Shown piece by piece: positions 8,850 to 19,420 of a stretch of DNA of 44,214 nucleotides. Under the pieces are notes generated by a model that was not told the origin of the DNA, did not search any database, and saw only the letters and a list, made by a program, of their open reading frames with translations. Made by a program: the position numbers and the translations under genes. The stretch is from positions 1 to 44,214 of the forward strand of contig PBET01000012.1 of assembly GCA_002719815.1 (NCBI GenBank), read 5' to 3'. Source of the stretch: Methanobacteriota archaeon. Its GTDB lineage: Archaea > Thermoplasmatota > Poseidoniia > Poseidoniales > Poseidoniaceae. Every line of letters starts with the position of its first letter. The first letter of the stretch is position 1.

Positions 8850-9272
8850 ATGGGCCGACTCCATCTCCATCTTCATGGACGAATCAAAGATTCTTCGTTG
8901 AAGTCCCTTGCCCAGACATATGAAGCACGCCTACAACAATCAGGCGTAAGTGTTCACATTCATACTGAAGATTTGCAAAAGTACCTGAGTAAACTGGAAG
9001 CGATGAATGGTCAGTTGTTTCTTCTTGACGAACATGGCTCCACCTACGATTCAATCAAATTCGCAGAGAAGGTTCGAGCATGGACCTTACTCTCGGACGA
9101 CACACATTTCGCTGTAGGCCCTGCCGAAGGCTGGGGAGGTCATGGGCAACACCTTCCCCGTATTTCGCTTTCAGAAATGACATTTCCACATGAGTTTGCA
9201 GCAGTTCTTTTCCTTGAACAACTGTACAGATCATATCAAATCATCAAGGGAACTTCGTACCACAAGGCCTGA
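8850..9272 (+). CDS. rlmH: RlmH-like SPOUT methyltransferase (23S rRNA pseudouridine-1915 N3-methyltransferase family)
   Basis: LFLLDEHGSTYDSIKFAEKV, FAVGPAEGWG, ISLSEMTFPHEFAAVLFLEQLYRSYQIIKGTSYHKA, the characteristic RlmH C-terminal motif. Confidence 0.9.
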   Translation: MGRLHLHLHGRIKDSSLKSLAQTYEARLQQSGVSVHIHTEDLQKYLSKLEAMNGQLFLLDEHGSTYDSIKFAEKVRAWTLLSDDTHFAVGPAEGWGGHGQHLPRISLSEMTFPHEFAAVLFLEQLYRSYQIIKGTSYHKA

Positions 9273-9308
9273 GCGAATCCTAATCAATAGCGAAACGGAG
9301 GAGGCTCC

Positions 9309-10079
9309 ATGGCCGTCCCATTCAGTGATGAAGCAAGTCTGCGGTGGTCGTTAATTGGCTTTGAGTTCTTGATTGGAATCGCTTTGGTTTACAACAGCAA
9401 GAATCAACCATTCCCGCGACCAAGTGCTCGTTTTGGTTGGCTTGTTATTCTCTTGACATCCCTGGTTCTTATCGGCCAAGCAGCTCCCAAACCGATGACG
9501 GTTTTTGCGCATTTTGTCATGCTATCTGGCGTTGGGGGTTTTGGGCTGGTCGCTGGCGTGTATCAGTTGGCTCAAACACAACGCGATGTGTTGGTTGCTC
9601 CGTATGCAGGACTCATGTTCTGTGTGGGCGTTGTTGGACTGATGGTGCAAACATGGGAGGATCTCTCCACACTTGAACAATGGGCAGCCTTCCTGACAAT
9701 CGTGGTTCTCGGCGGGGGTGAAACTTGGCTCATTTTCCGAGGCTTGTTGATTGGAAAACTCCCTCAAGCATGGTCGCAAGCGGGAATGATTGCGCTTCTT
9801 CAAGGCCGATTAACTGGAAGAAACGGCGCCATTGAGTGTTTCGAAAAAGGTTGGGATGCCGATGAAGAGCATCTCAATCCCATGGCATATGTTGCACTTC
9901 ATCGAATTCATCTTTTCTTAGGACAGAATGATGAGGCCAATCTTTGGAGGGAGAATCTCGATCGTGAGGGAGGTGAAGCGGCCGTAGCCTACGAATACAT
10001 TCGTGCAATTCATGATGCATTATCTGACCTTGATGCCCAAGCCGCTGAACGTCTGCCTCGTTTAGAAGAAGAGGAGTGA
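9309..10079 (+). CDS. Membrane protein with TPR-like soluble C-terminus
   Basis: 256-aa ORF with several hydrophobic helices followed by ALLQGRLTGRNGAIECFEKGWDADEEHLNPMAYVALHRIHLFLGQNDEA. Confidence 0.75.
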   Translation: MAVPFSDEASLRWSLIGFEFLIGIALVYNSKNQPFPRPSARFGWLVILLTSLVLIGQAAPKPMTVFAHFVMLSGVGGFGLVAGVYQLAQTQRDVLVAPYAGLMFCVGVVGLMVQTWEDLSTLEQWAAFLTIVVLGGGETWLIFRGLLIGKLPQAWSQAGMIALLQGRLTGRNGAIECFEKGWDADEEHLNPMAYVALHRIHLFLGQNDEANLWRENLDREGGEAAVAYEYIRAIHDALSDLDAQAAERLPRLEEEE

Positions 10080-10125
10080 CGGAATTCGGGGGGTCTTCCC
10101 ATATTCCTTCTGATTCTACACAGAA

Positions 10126-10142
10126 ACGAGATAATTTAAAGA
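10126..10142 (+). promoter_or_regulatory. Candidate BRE/TATA promoter, possibly leaderless
   Basis: GAAACGAGATAATTTAAAG, TATA-like core about 29 nt upstream of the ATG at 10165. Confidence 0.35.
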
Positions 10143-10164
10143 ACATAAAGGTCGATATAGATAC

Positions 10165-10422
10165 ATGAACAAACAAATTCCACTAAAAATATTCTTTTGG
10201 ATGGCAATGGTTTGGGCTGCAGCAAATTTGTTTGCGCAAGCGGTCTACATTGGATTCTATGGTGTTCCATTCGATGGGCTTGCGATGATTGACTCGCTCG
10301 GAAATTTGTATTACGTTCTTGTCGCTATTGAAATCGGCATATGGGTCTACGTTGCGGTCTTTTTCGTAAAACGCCTTCTTTTGCGGGTGAATTCTACGAC
10401 GCAATTTCAAATCAACCATTGA
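10165..10422 (+). CDS. Small two-TM membrane protein
   Basis: 85-aa ORF with two hydrophobic segments. Confidence 0.6.
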   Translation: MNKQIPLKIFFWMAMVWAAANLFAQAVYIGFYGVPFDGLAMIDSLGNLYYVLVAIEIGIWVYVAVFFVKRLLLRVNSTTQFQINH

Positions 10423-10437
10423 AATCGATATGCTGCA

Positions 10438-10968
10438 TTGATTTTATCCGATGAGATTAAGTGGTGCCACGAAGAACATGCCCTCATGTTCAATCTTGAC
10501 AGAGAACCATTGTTTTCTGGTCAACCCATGCTATTGGAAGATTTGAGTGAGGAAGATGCTGAACGATTGGACATTGAAAACTTGAGCATTCTAAGCATTG
10601 ATCAAGTACGTGAATCATTGCCCAAGGTTGAGCGACAATTGTCAACACTTCAAGCCATTGTTGACGAGGCGCATGATATGACGGAAGAAATTGAAATCCT
10701 CCTTGAAACGCTTCCGCCTGAGCATCCGCATGTCGTTGAAATGTCGGAATTACTTGGTGGACTTGTTGCTCATTGGCAACAAACCATCGCTCGGATTGAG
10801 AAACATGGTGCGCGAGTTGCGGGGCTTGATCCCGGGCGGATTGAGTGGTATGGGGTCGTTGATAACCACCTCATGCTGTACTCTTGGGCTTCTGGTGAGC
10901 AAGATATTGAGTGGTACTATGGACTCGATGAAGGCTTTTCTTCCCGAAAACCACTCATAGAAGCATGA
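10438..10968 (+). CDS. DUF2203-family protein
   Basis: LPKVERQLSTLQAIVDEA ... GARVAGLDPGRIEWYGVVDNHLMLYSWASGEQDIEWYYGLDEGFSSRKPL matches the DUF2203 pattern. Confidence 0.8.
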   Translation: MILSDEIKWCHEEHALMFNLDREPLFSGQPMLLEDLSEEDAERLDIENLSILSIDQVRESLPKVERQLSTLQAIVDEAHDMTEEIEILLETLPPEHPHVVEMSELLGGLVAHWQQTIARIEKHGARVAGLDPGRIEWYGVVDNHLMLYSWASGEQDIEWYYGLDEGFSSRKPLIEA

Positions 10969-10992
10969 CTTCCGACGAACGAAGGGGAGTTT

Positions 10993-11691
10993 ATGGTTCG
11001 AATCGATCGAGTGCATACGGGTGGAGGAAATGATGGTGAATCCTCGCTCGTCGATGGGAGTCGGCGTCCAAAATCAGATGCTCGTTTTTCTGTTGTCGGT
11101 GATTGTGATGAACTCAATTCAATCATCGGATTAGCGCGAATGGAATGTTCTCGATTGCCAATGGAACACCGTGACGGGGGCGAGCGGAAAGGAGCTGGAA
11201 GAGTCCATTTCATCTGCGATGCGGCTCTCTCACGAATTCAACATGAACTATTCGACTTAGGTGCTGAACTTGCTTGCCCTCCAGATAAGGTGCCTGAATA
11301 TATGGCGCTCATCGCTGAGGCTCAAGCGGATACATTGGTCTCAGATATGGATGCTTGGCTAACGCAAGTTGAACCACTGACTTCATTCATCCTCCCTGCT
11401 GGAGGGCCTCCTCAAGCCGTCCTTCATCATGCTCGAACCGTTGCTCGTCGATTGGAGCGAGGTGTTGTTCATCTTCGCGAAATTGAAGGTGAGGATTCAG
11501 TCCGACCACTTGTGTTGGTGTACATCAATCGTTTATCCGATTGGCTCTTTGTTCTCAGCCGATGGATTACTGCAGTCCTTGGCGAGGAAGAGATGCTATG
11601 GCTTCCACTCGGGAAAAGAGGAAAGGAAGACGGTATTGCGAGCGCCATACTTCGACAAGCAGAGCATGATTCAGATTTGGATCACATCTAA
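10993..11691 (+). CDS. ATP:cob(I)alamin adenosyltransferase (PduO/MMAB type)
   Basis: RVHTGGGNDGESSLVDGSRRPKSD, DELNSIIGLARM, ELFDLGAELA, SFILPAGGPPQAVLHHARTVARRLER, YINRLSDWLFVLSRW. Confidence 0.95.
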   Translation: MVRIDRVHTGGGNDGESSLVDGSRRPKSDARFSVVGDCDELNSIIGLARMECSRLPMEHRDGGERKGAGRVHFICDAALSRIQHELFDLGAELACPPDKVPEYMALIAEAQADTLVSDMDAWLTQVEPLTSFILPAGGPPQAVLHHARTVARRLERGVVHLREIEGEDSVRPLVLVYINRLSDWLFVLSRWITAVLGEEEMLWLPLGKRGKEDGIASAILRQAEHDSDLDHI

Positions 11692-12092
11692 TTTGAGGCT
11701 TTGATTTTCTCCCACGCTTTCTGAACAACCGCTCGTGTTTCATCATGTGTTAATTGGGCAAGTGCTTGTTCCCAATCCAGCCAAAGATGGTCACGATGTT
11801 CATGGGAGAGTGCAACGTCGAGCGTTTCCGTTTCTGCTAAGAACCAGAAAACCTCCTTGTCTCGCTTTCGACCTTTGTGGCGATAGGTATAGGCAGTTCG
11901 TTCAACAAAGTCTTCATCAAAAATCAGGTCGGTAATTCCTGTTTCTTCAGCCAATTCGCGTCGAACGGTTGCGATGTAATCAACATCGGTGGTTTCAACA
12001 TGGCCCTTGGGTAAATCCCAGTGGCCTTGCGGATATTGGAGCAACAGGATGCTATCGATGTTGACCAAGACAACGCCGCATGATGTCTCCAT
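11688..12092 (-). CDS. NUDIX hydrolase
   Basis: Nudix box GHVETTDVDYIATVRRELAEETGI. ORF extends to 12206, but METSCGVVLVN at 12092 has an SD-like GGAGAGGGG just upstream and avoids overlap with the divergent DHH gene. Confidence 0.88.
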   Translation of the reverse strand: METSCGVVLVNIDSILLLQYPQGHWDLPKGHVETTDVDYIATVRRELAEETGITDLIFDEDFVERTAYTYRHKGRKRDKEVFWFLAETETLDVALSHEHRDHLWLDWEQALAQLTHDETRAVVQKAWEKIKASN

Positions 12093-12195
12093 TGCACCCC
12101 TCTCCACTTCGTCCTGCAAGCAATATGGTTTGATATCTTCGTGTCCTGTTGTTGCTTCAAGAGGTTCAATATACGTCGAATTTTGACCTCGAACC

Positions 12196-13173
12196 GTGAC
12201 GGACAAATCGACCTACCCAGACGTCCATCGAATCATCGCTGATTCGGACCTCGATGGAATGTGTGCTGCAGTCGTATTGAAGAAAGCCTACCCGAAGGCG
12301 GAAGTTCACTTTGCTCATGCTGCTCTGATACGTTCGGGCATCATTGACGATTTGATCGATGAACGAACGGTGACGGTTGACCTTCCCTTCCACCCGAAAA
12401 GTGGGTGGTATCTCGATCACCATCTTACCAACAAACCGTCCGATTCAGAACATGCAGAATTCACATCAAAGGGCGGTATTGTTCATTGGGATCACGCCCC
12501 ATCAGCAGCACGGCTTGCGTTTGACATGTTTCGTGAGCAATTTGAATTCCCCCATCTCGAAGCCATTATGCCACTTGTTGATGCGCTTGATTCAGGTGGA
12601 ATTTCTCTTGAAACATTTCTGGAGGATGGGCCATTGCTTCAACTCTCAAGGACCTTGAATTACAACGATGCTGAATACATGCATCATCTCCTTTCATTAT
12701 TCCAAACATGCACATCAATGGACGATATTTATGCTGATGCAATCGTCCAACAACGAATGGTTGATGCCAAAACATCTCGTGAGGAATTGATGGAACTTGT
12801 AGCAAAACGAACGACCATTGTTAACCGACTTGCAATTTGTCGACTTGAAGATACGGGGCATCGTTCAAACGGCTATCTTATCACAGCATTTTCTGGAGAG
12901 GATGCTGATGCATGTTGCATCATTCATGGCTACAGCGATGGAGAAATTGGGAACAAATCACGTCCACCACTCTCAGCCAGTTTCTATGCAAATTCATTCT
13001 TGCCAGAGGGGCAAAATCGATACGACTTATCGAGACTTGCGACGGAATTTGACCCACATGGGGGCGGCCATGCAAACGCTTGCGGATGTCGAATCCAGCC
13101 ACCAGGTGTTGAATCAAATCTATCGAGATGGTTAGCGATGTGGGACGATCGAGAACATTCACTTCGAATGTAA
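12196..13173 (+). CDS. DHH-family phosphoesterase
   Basis: IIADSDLDGMCAAVVLKKAYP, YLDHHLTNKP, FDPHGGGHANACGCRI; GTG start. Confidence 0.85.
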   Translation: MTDKSTYPDVHRIIADSDLDGMCAAVVLKKAYPKAEVHFAHAALIRSGIIDDLIDERTVTVDLPFHPKSGWYLDHHLTNKPSDSEHAEFTSKGGIVHWDHAPSAARLAFDMFREQFEFPHLEAIMPLVDALDSGGISLETFLEDGPLLQLSRTLNYNDAEYMHHLLSLFQTCTSMDDIYADAIVQQRMVDAKTSREELMELVAKRTTIVNRLAICRLEDTGHRSNGYLITAFSGEDADACCIIHGYSDGEIGNKSRPPLSASFYANSFLPEGQNRYDLSRLATEFDPHGGGHANACGCRIQPPGVESNLSRWLAMWDDREHSLRM

Positions 13174-13175
13174 AA

Positions 13176-13667
13176 TTAGATGACTTGGAATGTGTAGATG
13201 AGGCCCAAGAAGGCATGAATCATCACCAAGGCCATCATCATGTCCGATGCTCGGCCGTGCTTTGTTCGTTCAACTGCAAAGGATTCATTTTCCTCAATTC
13301 TGTGTGCGGTTTCTCGACCATACTTGACAACAAACCATAGGAGTATGAGGCCGATAGGGCCTGAAAAGCCGTGAATATTTTGAGGAAGAAGATTGGATGT
13401 CCAATCATCGTTGTCGATGATTCCAGAAATCGCTCGGGCGATGAATGCAATCGCTGCAAGAGAAATCCCTGCCCAAAGCAACCATTCTCCATGACGCTGG
13501 TGTTGGGCTAGTGCTTCCTTGCGCTCTTGTCCTCGTAAGGACATCCCTCGTTTCCGCCAACCATATTGTCGTACAAGCCAGATGACGAAAAATCCTGCGA
13601 GTACAGGATGAATCAGCATAATGATTGTTCGAACTGCCAACACACCCTCCCCTCGATACAACGACAA
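13176..13667 (-). CDS. Membrane protein, cytochrome b561/DUF4079-like
   Basis: 163-aa ORF, ~4 TMs with His in hydrophobic helices (IHPVLAGFF, IHAFLGLIYTF). Start may be at MLIHP (internal). Confidence 0.7.
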   Translation of the reverse strand: MSLYRGEGVLAVRTIIMLIHPVLAGFFVIWLVRQYGWRKRGMSLRGQERKEALAQHQRHGEWLLWAGISLAAIAFIARAISGIIDNDDWTSNLLPQNIHGFSGPIGLILLWFVVKYGRETAHRIEENESFAVERTKHGRASDMMMALVMIHAFLGLIYTFQVI

Positions 13668-13748
13668 AAGGGAGACTTGAATTACGTTTCTCTTGTGACC
13701 TCGGCGGTGAGTTCAAAGGGTGGAGGTCGAGGGAATGGTGGGGGCGCT

Positions 13749-16700
13749 ATGCAAGAATCATATCTCGCAGCCTGTCTTGAAGCAGGTTTCAAGACTGTGA
13801 AGACTCGACGACTTAACGTCGTTGGTCGATGCCCAGAATTCACATTGATGGAAAAACCCTGGAAGGAACTGGTGAAATTAGCCGTTCTCGAAACCGAGAT
13901 TCCTGGTCAAGATGAAGAGGGGGAAACCATTGCACCTTCCCCAAGATTCCGACGCGGTCGTCGCCGAGGTCGACAACAATCAACGATTCCATCTCCTGAA
14001 GACGTGAAAGGGATGGAGCAAGAATCTCCAGCACTTCGATTTGCATTACTGCTTGTGAATAAATTCCTTCACCCTGATGTTTGGTCCGAGGATGAACACG
14101 GTTCTCTTGAAACCGAAATACGAACCACGTGTCTTGAACAAGGCGTCCATCCTGTTTGGCATGAAATGGCAAAACGGAGCGATGTTTTTGGTCAATTTTC
14201 TGCTTGCCCAATTTCTGAAATCAAGACAAAATCTGCAAGTTCTACATTCGATCTATCCAACGTTGCTATCGATCCCTTCAATCTGCAGTCTTGCCTTGAT
14301 CTTTTCAATTCGATTCCTGATGATCAATATTCTGCAGAGCAACTCGTTGCTATGAAGCGGTTGACAAAACGTCTTTCTTCAGGAAAGTGGCCAAATGTGG
14401 AGCCACTCTTACTCGAGTTTGAGGGCTCACTTTCGCTTGTCTCTTTCTTGATTGCACTGAACTCGGATTCACCGACAGACGACATTCTTGAACGACTTCA
14501 CAAGGCGAACAAATCACTCGCTGAACGTTATCAATTGGCGACCTCTTTTGGTCAACATCAGATTGAATGGGATGATACCTACCTTCTCCAAGAAGATGAT
14601 GCCTTGGGAGATGCCCTACTAAGATTGGTTTGGCTGAACGGTCCTCTTGAACAGATGAACCCAACAACTGAGCAACTTGAGATTGGATTGAATCTCCTTT
14701 CAGAAGAGCAAGCACCAACGCATCGAGTCGACGTTATACGCTGGAAAATGCTTCAGCACTATGTTGAGGAAGAACGTTCGGATGATGCGCTGCAAATCAT
14801 CAAATCAATTTCACTTGAGCATGATTCCGATGCCTCTGAGCTTCTTCCTCTCCTAGTTCAACTGAACAATTCTGAAGCCTTTGATTGGCTTGGATTAAAC
14901 CTGTTGAACATTGATGAAGGCGGTTTGGTCTCCATTGCATGCGAGGTTGCGATACCGGTAAATCTTCGTGCACAGGCTCTGGTTCTGCTTAAGGAACAAG
15001 ATGGCGAGGGTTGGTTAGAAGTTCAATCTCTTGCCGTACATGTATTTGTTCAAACGCTAAACTTAGATGAATTATCGACGATATTCCTCGAAAACGATAT
15101 CGCTATTCCATCCCATCCATATGAAACGCTCATCGTTGCACATTTGTTGAGTGCAAGCCATGTTGAAGAACATTGGAAAAAGGCCCGAGAAGCAAGGAAA
15201 AAGGCTTTACAAGTGGTTCAGTCAACTGATGTTCCAGAATCAATTGGTGATGATGAGTACAAGCTTCTGCTTCTCATAGAAGGTCGAATTGAGGAATCGG
15301 TGAGCAAACTTGAATTGACAGGATCCTTGTCGAAAAATGGAATTAAAGCCATTAATCAAATCGTGAATGCACTTTCGTCAGGAGGTTCACACCTTGTCGA
15401 TGAAAAACATTTGAGCAATCTCGTCGAATCATTGGAAGAAGGCGAATTGACGGCTCTTGGTGAAGCATTATTGCGGACGATCGTTTCGAAACTTCGACTC
15501 AACAACGCTCGTCTTTCTCTCGAACGAGGCGATGATTCTGGAATGGTAATTCAAACACTTGAAACCGTCCTTGAACAACCATCAATTCCATTCCCAATCC
15601 TTGATGGTGTTCGTGAGTTGATGTATGAATTCGATCTTGGAATTGAAGCATTGGTTCAATGGTATCAACAACATCATCAGCGTTCGATCTGGGCGCTTCT
15701 TTCACAAGCCACTCTCGAGGCGTCGAAAGGCAAGAATCTCTCAGCTGCACGATTGTTCAAGCGTGCCGCGGATTCGGATTCATTCGCCTACGACGAGGAA
15801 ATAATGTTGTACAGAAAGGCATTGATCCATTTCGCCTTCGATCAGAAATGGGGCGAGGCGAAACAACTTCTATCAGAACATCCGAATCTTCGAGCAGCGA
15901 TTACGAAGCGATTTCAGTTGTATCTCAATGTCTCTCATAAAGCATCCATTCAGGAGACTGCAAAGGCTACGTCAATGCTGAAGAATTATGTTAAGAAACA
16001 AGAAACCTATGTTGAACAAACCGAGGATGGTGAGCGTGAACGGGTCAAGACGGTGTACCAAGAGGACGTGCTCGATCTCTTGCATACATATCCTGATGAG
16101 CATCCAAAACCGCTTCCAAAAGAACCGTTTACGGGGCGCCTCCTCGCAGCAACCAATGCCTTACAACGTGATTACAGGACACAAAGTTCGAAGTCTTTTG
16201 ATCGCCGCTATCGAGACATCATGTTGATGCGACATCCTGAAGCGATGGAAGTGCACACGCTTGCACAACAGGCGAGTGAAACATCACCGCTCGATGCACT
16301 TCGAATTCTCGAAAGGGCGCAATTATCTGGGCGCTTTGGTGACCGAAACAAATCATTTGCAAATTTGGAGAAGATGTTGTTCCATCGTCACCAATCCGAG
16401 ATTCGAACATCCGACCGACGTTATCTGCGCCACCTTCCACTCAAACCACTCGTCCTCGTCGATACCAACATCGTGATCGATGCACTGTATCAACGAATCC
16501 AGGAGAGGATTAATCGGTCAAGTCATTTTGAAGATTCAACCAATCAGCGTTCGCATTTTGCCGGCTATCTTTTGTACCTTGCAGCAAATGACAAAGTCGA
16601 TTTGTGGTTACCAAAGGTCGTTCGAAGCGAGGTTGAAAATATTGCACGTTCAATCACTGATATTCGCTCAAGATTTGAGAATGCTCTTGTTGACAATGAT

Positions 16701-17138
16701 GTTCTTGAATCAACCATTTCAACAGAGAACATGAAGGTCATCGTCGATGAAATCATCTCAGAATTTAGTACATGGACTGGAAACTCAGAGGACATTGAAT
16801 CAGAGGCAGTTGGTGATGAAATCAAGACTTCAGTCGATGAATTCTTGACCCAACATGCAGAAATCTATGATGAATTAACGAAGATGCGTCAGCACTACCA
16901 AGGTAAGAATATCCGAACTGAGATCGATGGAAGGAAAATCTATCCACAAAATCCTGATCGGAAGATTATGCAATATGCAGCCGTCCTCTCAAATCTACCA
17001 ATCGATAACGTTGGTTCAATTGTTGTTGCAACACATGATGGTGATTTCACCGTTGTTGCACGCGCATTTGAGGAACGATTCGGATTCGGAATTGCCAAGA
17101 ACAGTCGTACACTGAAGCAGTGGTTGCGCGAAGCTTGA
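13749..17138 (+). CDS. Large helical-repeat protein with C-terminal PIN nuclease domain
   Basis: ORF open 13566-17138; start at MQESYLAACLEAGF (13749) avoids overlap with the divergent gene. C-terminus has VLVDTNIVIDALYQ, LPKVVRSEVENIA, SIVVATHDGDFTVVARAFEERFG, consistent with PIN acidic motifs. Confidence 0.88.
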   Translation: MQESYLAACLEAGFKTVKTRRLNVVGRCPEFTLMEKPWKELVKLAVLETEIPGQDEEGETIAPSPRFRRGRRRGRQQSTIPSPEDVKGMEQESPALRFALLLVNKFLHPDVWSEDEHGSLETEIRTTCLEQGVHPVWHEMAKRSDVFGQFSACPISEIKTKSASSTFDLSNVAIDPFNLQSCLDLFNSIPDDQYSAEQLVAMKRLTKRLSSGKWPNVEPLLLEFEGSLSLVSFLIALNSDSPTDDILERLHKANKSLAERYQLATSFGQHQIEWDDTYLLQEDDALGDALLRLVWLNGPLEQMNPTTEQLEIGLNLLSEEQAPTHRVDVIRWKMLQHYVEEERSDDALQIIKSISLEHDSDASELLPLLVQLNNSEAFDWLGLNLLNIDEGGLVSIACEVAIPVNLRAQALVLLKEQDGEGWLEVQSLAVHVFVQTLNLDELSTIFLENDIAIPSHPYETLIVAHLLSASHVEEHWKKAREARKKALQVVQSTDVPESIGDDEYKLLLLIEGRIEESVSKLELTGSLSKNGIKAINQIVNALSSGGSHLVDEKHLSNLVESLEEGELTALGEALLRTIVSKLRLNNARLSLERGDDSGMVIQTLETVLEQPSIPFPILDGVRELMYEFDLGIEALVQWYQQHHQRSIWALLSQATLEASKGKNLSAARLFKRAADSDSFAYDEEIMLYRKALIHFAFDQKWGEAKQLLSEHPNLRAAITKRFQLYLNVSHKASIQETAKATSMLKNYVKKQETYVEQTEDGERERVKTVYQEDVLDLLHTYPDEHPKPLPKEPFTGRLLAATNALQRDYRTQSSKSFDRRYRDIMLMRHPEAMEVHTLAQQASETSPLDALRILERAQLSGRFGDRNKSFANLEKMLFHRHQSEIRTSDRRYLRHLPLKPLVLVDTNIVIDALYQRIQERINRSSHFEDSTNQRSHFAGYLLYLAANDKVDLWLPKVVRSEVENIARSITDIRSRFENALVDNDVLESTISTENMKVIVDEIISEFSTWTGNSEDIESEAVGDEIKTSVDEFLTQHAEIYDELTKMRQHYQGKNIRTEIDGRKIYPQNPDRKIMQYAAVLSNLPIDNVGSIVVATHDGDFTVVARAFEERFGFGIAKNSRTLKQWLREA

Positions 17139-17163
17139 GCGTTATTCCCTTCCTGTTCAATCA

Positions 17164-18390
17164 TCACATATGGGCGATGAGTGCTTCTCCAAAGGCTGAG
17201 CATGAAAGTAGGGTAGCATCGTCCATGAGGCGTTCAAAGTCGTACGTGACGGTCTTTGCACTGATGGCACCTTCCATTCCCTTGACGATCAAGTCAGCAG
17301 CTTCTCCCCATCCCATATGCCGTAGCATCATCTCTGCTGAGAGGATGAGTGAACCGGGATTGACCTTGTCCTGGCCAGCGTATTTTGGTGCAGTTCCATG
17401 CGTTGCCTCAAAGATTGAGATACCAGTATCATAGTTGATGTTTGCACCTGGTGCGATACCAATTCCGCCGACTTGAGCAGCGAGAGCATCAGAAATGTAG
17501 TCCCCATTTAGGTTCATGGTTGCGAGTACGCTGTATTCGGCAGGACGGGTGATAATTTGTTGAAGCATTGCATCCGCAATAACGTCCTTGATGATGATTT
17601 CATTCCCAGATATTGGATTCTTCATTGTGCACCAAGGTCCACCATCCAATTCAAGAGCACCGAATTCATCCTTCGCAAGTTGGTAGCCCCAATCACGGAA
17701 GCCACCTTCGGTGAATTTCATGATGTTCCCTTTGTGAACGAGCGTAACGCTGTCCTTGTCGTTGTCGATGGCATACTGAAGGGCTGCTCGAACGATTCGG
17801 TTCGTCCCTTCTTGGCTGATTGGTTTGATTCCGATACCTGATGTATTTGGGAATCGAATCTTGTCAACACCCATCTCATTGGTGAGGAAGTCAATGAGCT
17901 TCTTGACACCATCCGAACCAGCTTCCCATTCGATTCCAGCGTAGACATCTTCGCTGTTCTCTCTGAAGATGATCATGTCAACATCACCAGGTGATCTGAC
18001 AGGTGATGGTGTTCCATCATACCATCGAACAGGCCGGACACAAGCAAAGAGGTCCAACTTTTGTCGCAGAGCAACATTCAGTGAACGGATACCTCCTCCA
18101 ACAGGCGTGGTCAAGGGTCCTTTGATTGAAACTAGACCTGTACGCATTGCATCCAATGTAGCTTCTGGAAGCCACTCACCTGTTGCATTGAATGCTTTTT
18201 CTCCGGCAAGAACTTCATTCCAAGCGATGCTTTTTTGTCCACTGTATGCTTTTTCGACAGCAGCATCAACGACTGCAATCATGACAGGGCTGATATCAAC
18301 ACCAATTCCATCGCCTTCGATGTAGTGAATAATAGGATTGTTTGGGATGTGTAGTTTTCCATTTTGCATGACAACAGGTTCGCCGCTCAT
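17164..18390 (-). CDS. icd: Isocitrate dehydrogenase (NADP-type)
   Basis: [109 protein letters not shown]-track N-terminus looks over-extended; ATG at 18390 preferred. Confidence 0.95.
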   Translation of the reverse strand: MSGEPVVMQNGKLHIPNNPIIHYIEGDGIGVDISPVMIAVVDAAVEKAYSGQKSIAWNEVLAGEKAFNATGEWLPEATLDAMRTGLVSIKGPLTTPVGGGIRSLNVALRQKLDLFACVRPVRWYDGTPSPVRSPGDVDMIIFRENSEDVYAGIEWEAGSDGVKKLIDFLTNEMGVDKIRFPNTSGIGIKPISQEGTNRIVRAALQYAIDNDKDSVTLVHKGNIMKFTEGGFRDWGYQLAKDEFGALELDGGPWCTMKNPISGNEIIIKDVIADAMLQQIITRPAEYSVLATMNLNGDYISDALAAQVGGIGIAPGANINYDTGISIFEATHGTAPKYAGQDKVNPGSLILSAEMMLRHMGWGEAADLIVKGMEGAISAKTVTYDFERLMDDATLLSCSAFGEALIAHM

Positions 18391-18448
18391 ATCTCTCAAA
18401 CTGTCCCACCCATAACCACTTGAAGAACCAACCGATGGACTCGTTTCT

Positions 18449-18835
18449 ATGAGAGGTAGTGTACATTGGTCGAGCGGAACCAAACTCGACTGCAAAAACG
18501 AGCGTGGGCAATCGATTGATGTTGATTGGGAAGAAGGGCCATCTCCGATGCAAATCTTCTTGCAAATGATTGGTGCCTGTTCAATTGTTGATGTTGTAGT
18601 AGGTTTGAAAAACCGAGACTTTGGAAAAGTTTGGGTTGATTTGGATGCTGATCGGCGAGATGAATACCCGCGTTCTTTCACCAATGTGAGGATGGTCTAT
18701 CATGTGGAAGGTGATGTTCCAGAAAAACTGGTTCGTCGAACCATCGAAAAGTCGCATGAGAAATATTGTTCCGTATCCAATTCCTTGAGTAAGGATGTTG
18801 AAATCTCATGGGATTTGATTCTTCACGAAAAGTAA
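18449..18835 (+). CDS. OsmC family protein
   Basis: [49 protein letters not shown]. Confidence 0.88.
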   Translation: MRGSVHWSSGTKLDCKNERGQSIDVDWEEGPSPMQIFLQMIGACSIVDVVVGLKNRDFGKVWVDLDADRRDEYPRSFTNVRMVYHVEGDVPEKLVRRTIEKSHEKYCSVSNSLSKDVEISWDLILHEK

Positions 18836-19314
18836 GAACTCGTTCGCAACGATTGGATCGCCTGTTTGAAGGCAGTTTCAAGGAGATCGTACAAAGGCTT
18901 CCACTTTGAGGGAATATCTTGCTCTTCAATAAGGTCAAATTGACCAGATTGATGATTTGCTCGAACACATGGCCGGATATGTTGGTTACCTTGCAATTCG
19001 ACAAGAAGCGAGAGCCGGTATTCATCATCGATGTGCGTAACTCGAGCAGAATTCATGTCGACGTTTTGGACACTTTCAGGGAATGCATTGTTTTCGCTGT
19101 TGGACTGTTGACGAATAGTGTGCTGGGCAAGAACTTGGAGTAATTCTGCGACAAGTTGTGGATCGATATCGGCCAATTCGTTTTCTTCTTCCAACAGTAT
19201 GCTGTGCAATGGGTTCGATATGGCTTGTTCTTTCACTTGACTCCCGCCGAGTTCAGCAAAGATATCAACATCGTCAGCATCGAAATCTTGCGTAATTGCT
19301 TGTTCAAATTCCAT
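18823..19314 (-). CDS. Hypothetical acidic protein
   Basis: Long reverse frame (to 19395); likely start MEFEQAITQDFDADDVD at 19314; convergent 13-nt overlap with osmC. Confidence 0.65.
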   Translation of the reverse strand: MEFEQAITQDFDADDVDIFAELGGSQVKEQAISNPLHSILLEEENELADIDPQLVAELLQVLAQHTIRQQSNSENNAFPESVQNVDMNSARVTHIDDEYRLSLLVELQGNQHIRPCVRANHQSGQFDLIEEQDIPSKWKPLYDLLETAFKQAIQSLRTSSYFS

Positions 19315-19420
19315 GTTATCAATTAACAATTCAACATCGTCCACTTTTGAAGTATTGTTCACAATGCACCAACATGAAGGTTCAAATGGAGGCAATTTGT
19401 GGTTGGCTTGAGGGATAACG

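Noticed and set aside
18391-18684. N-terminal extension of isocitrate dehydrogenase in the ORF track
   Set aside because: The extension has no IDH similarity and overlaps the divergent osmC gene; start at 18390 preferred.
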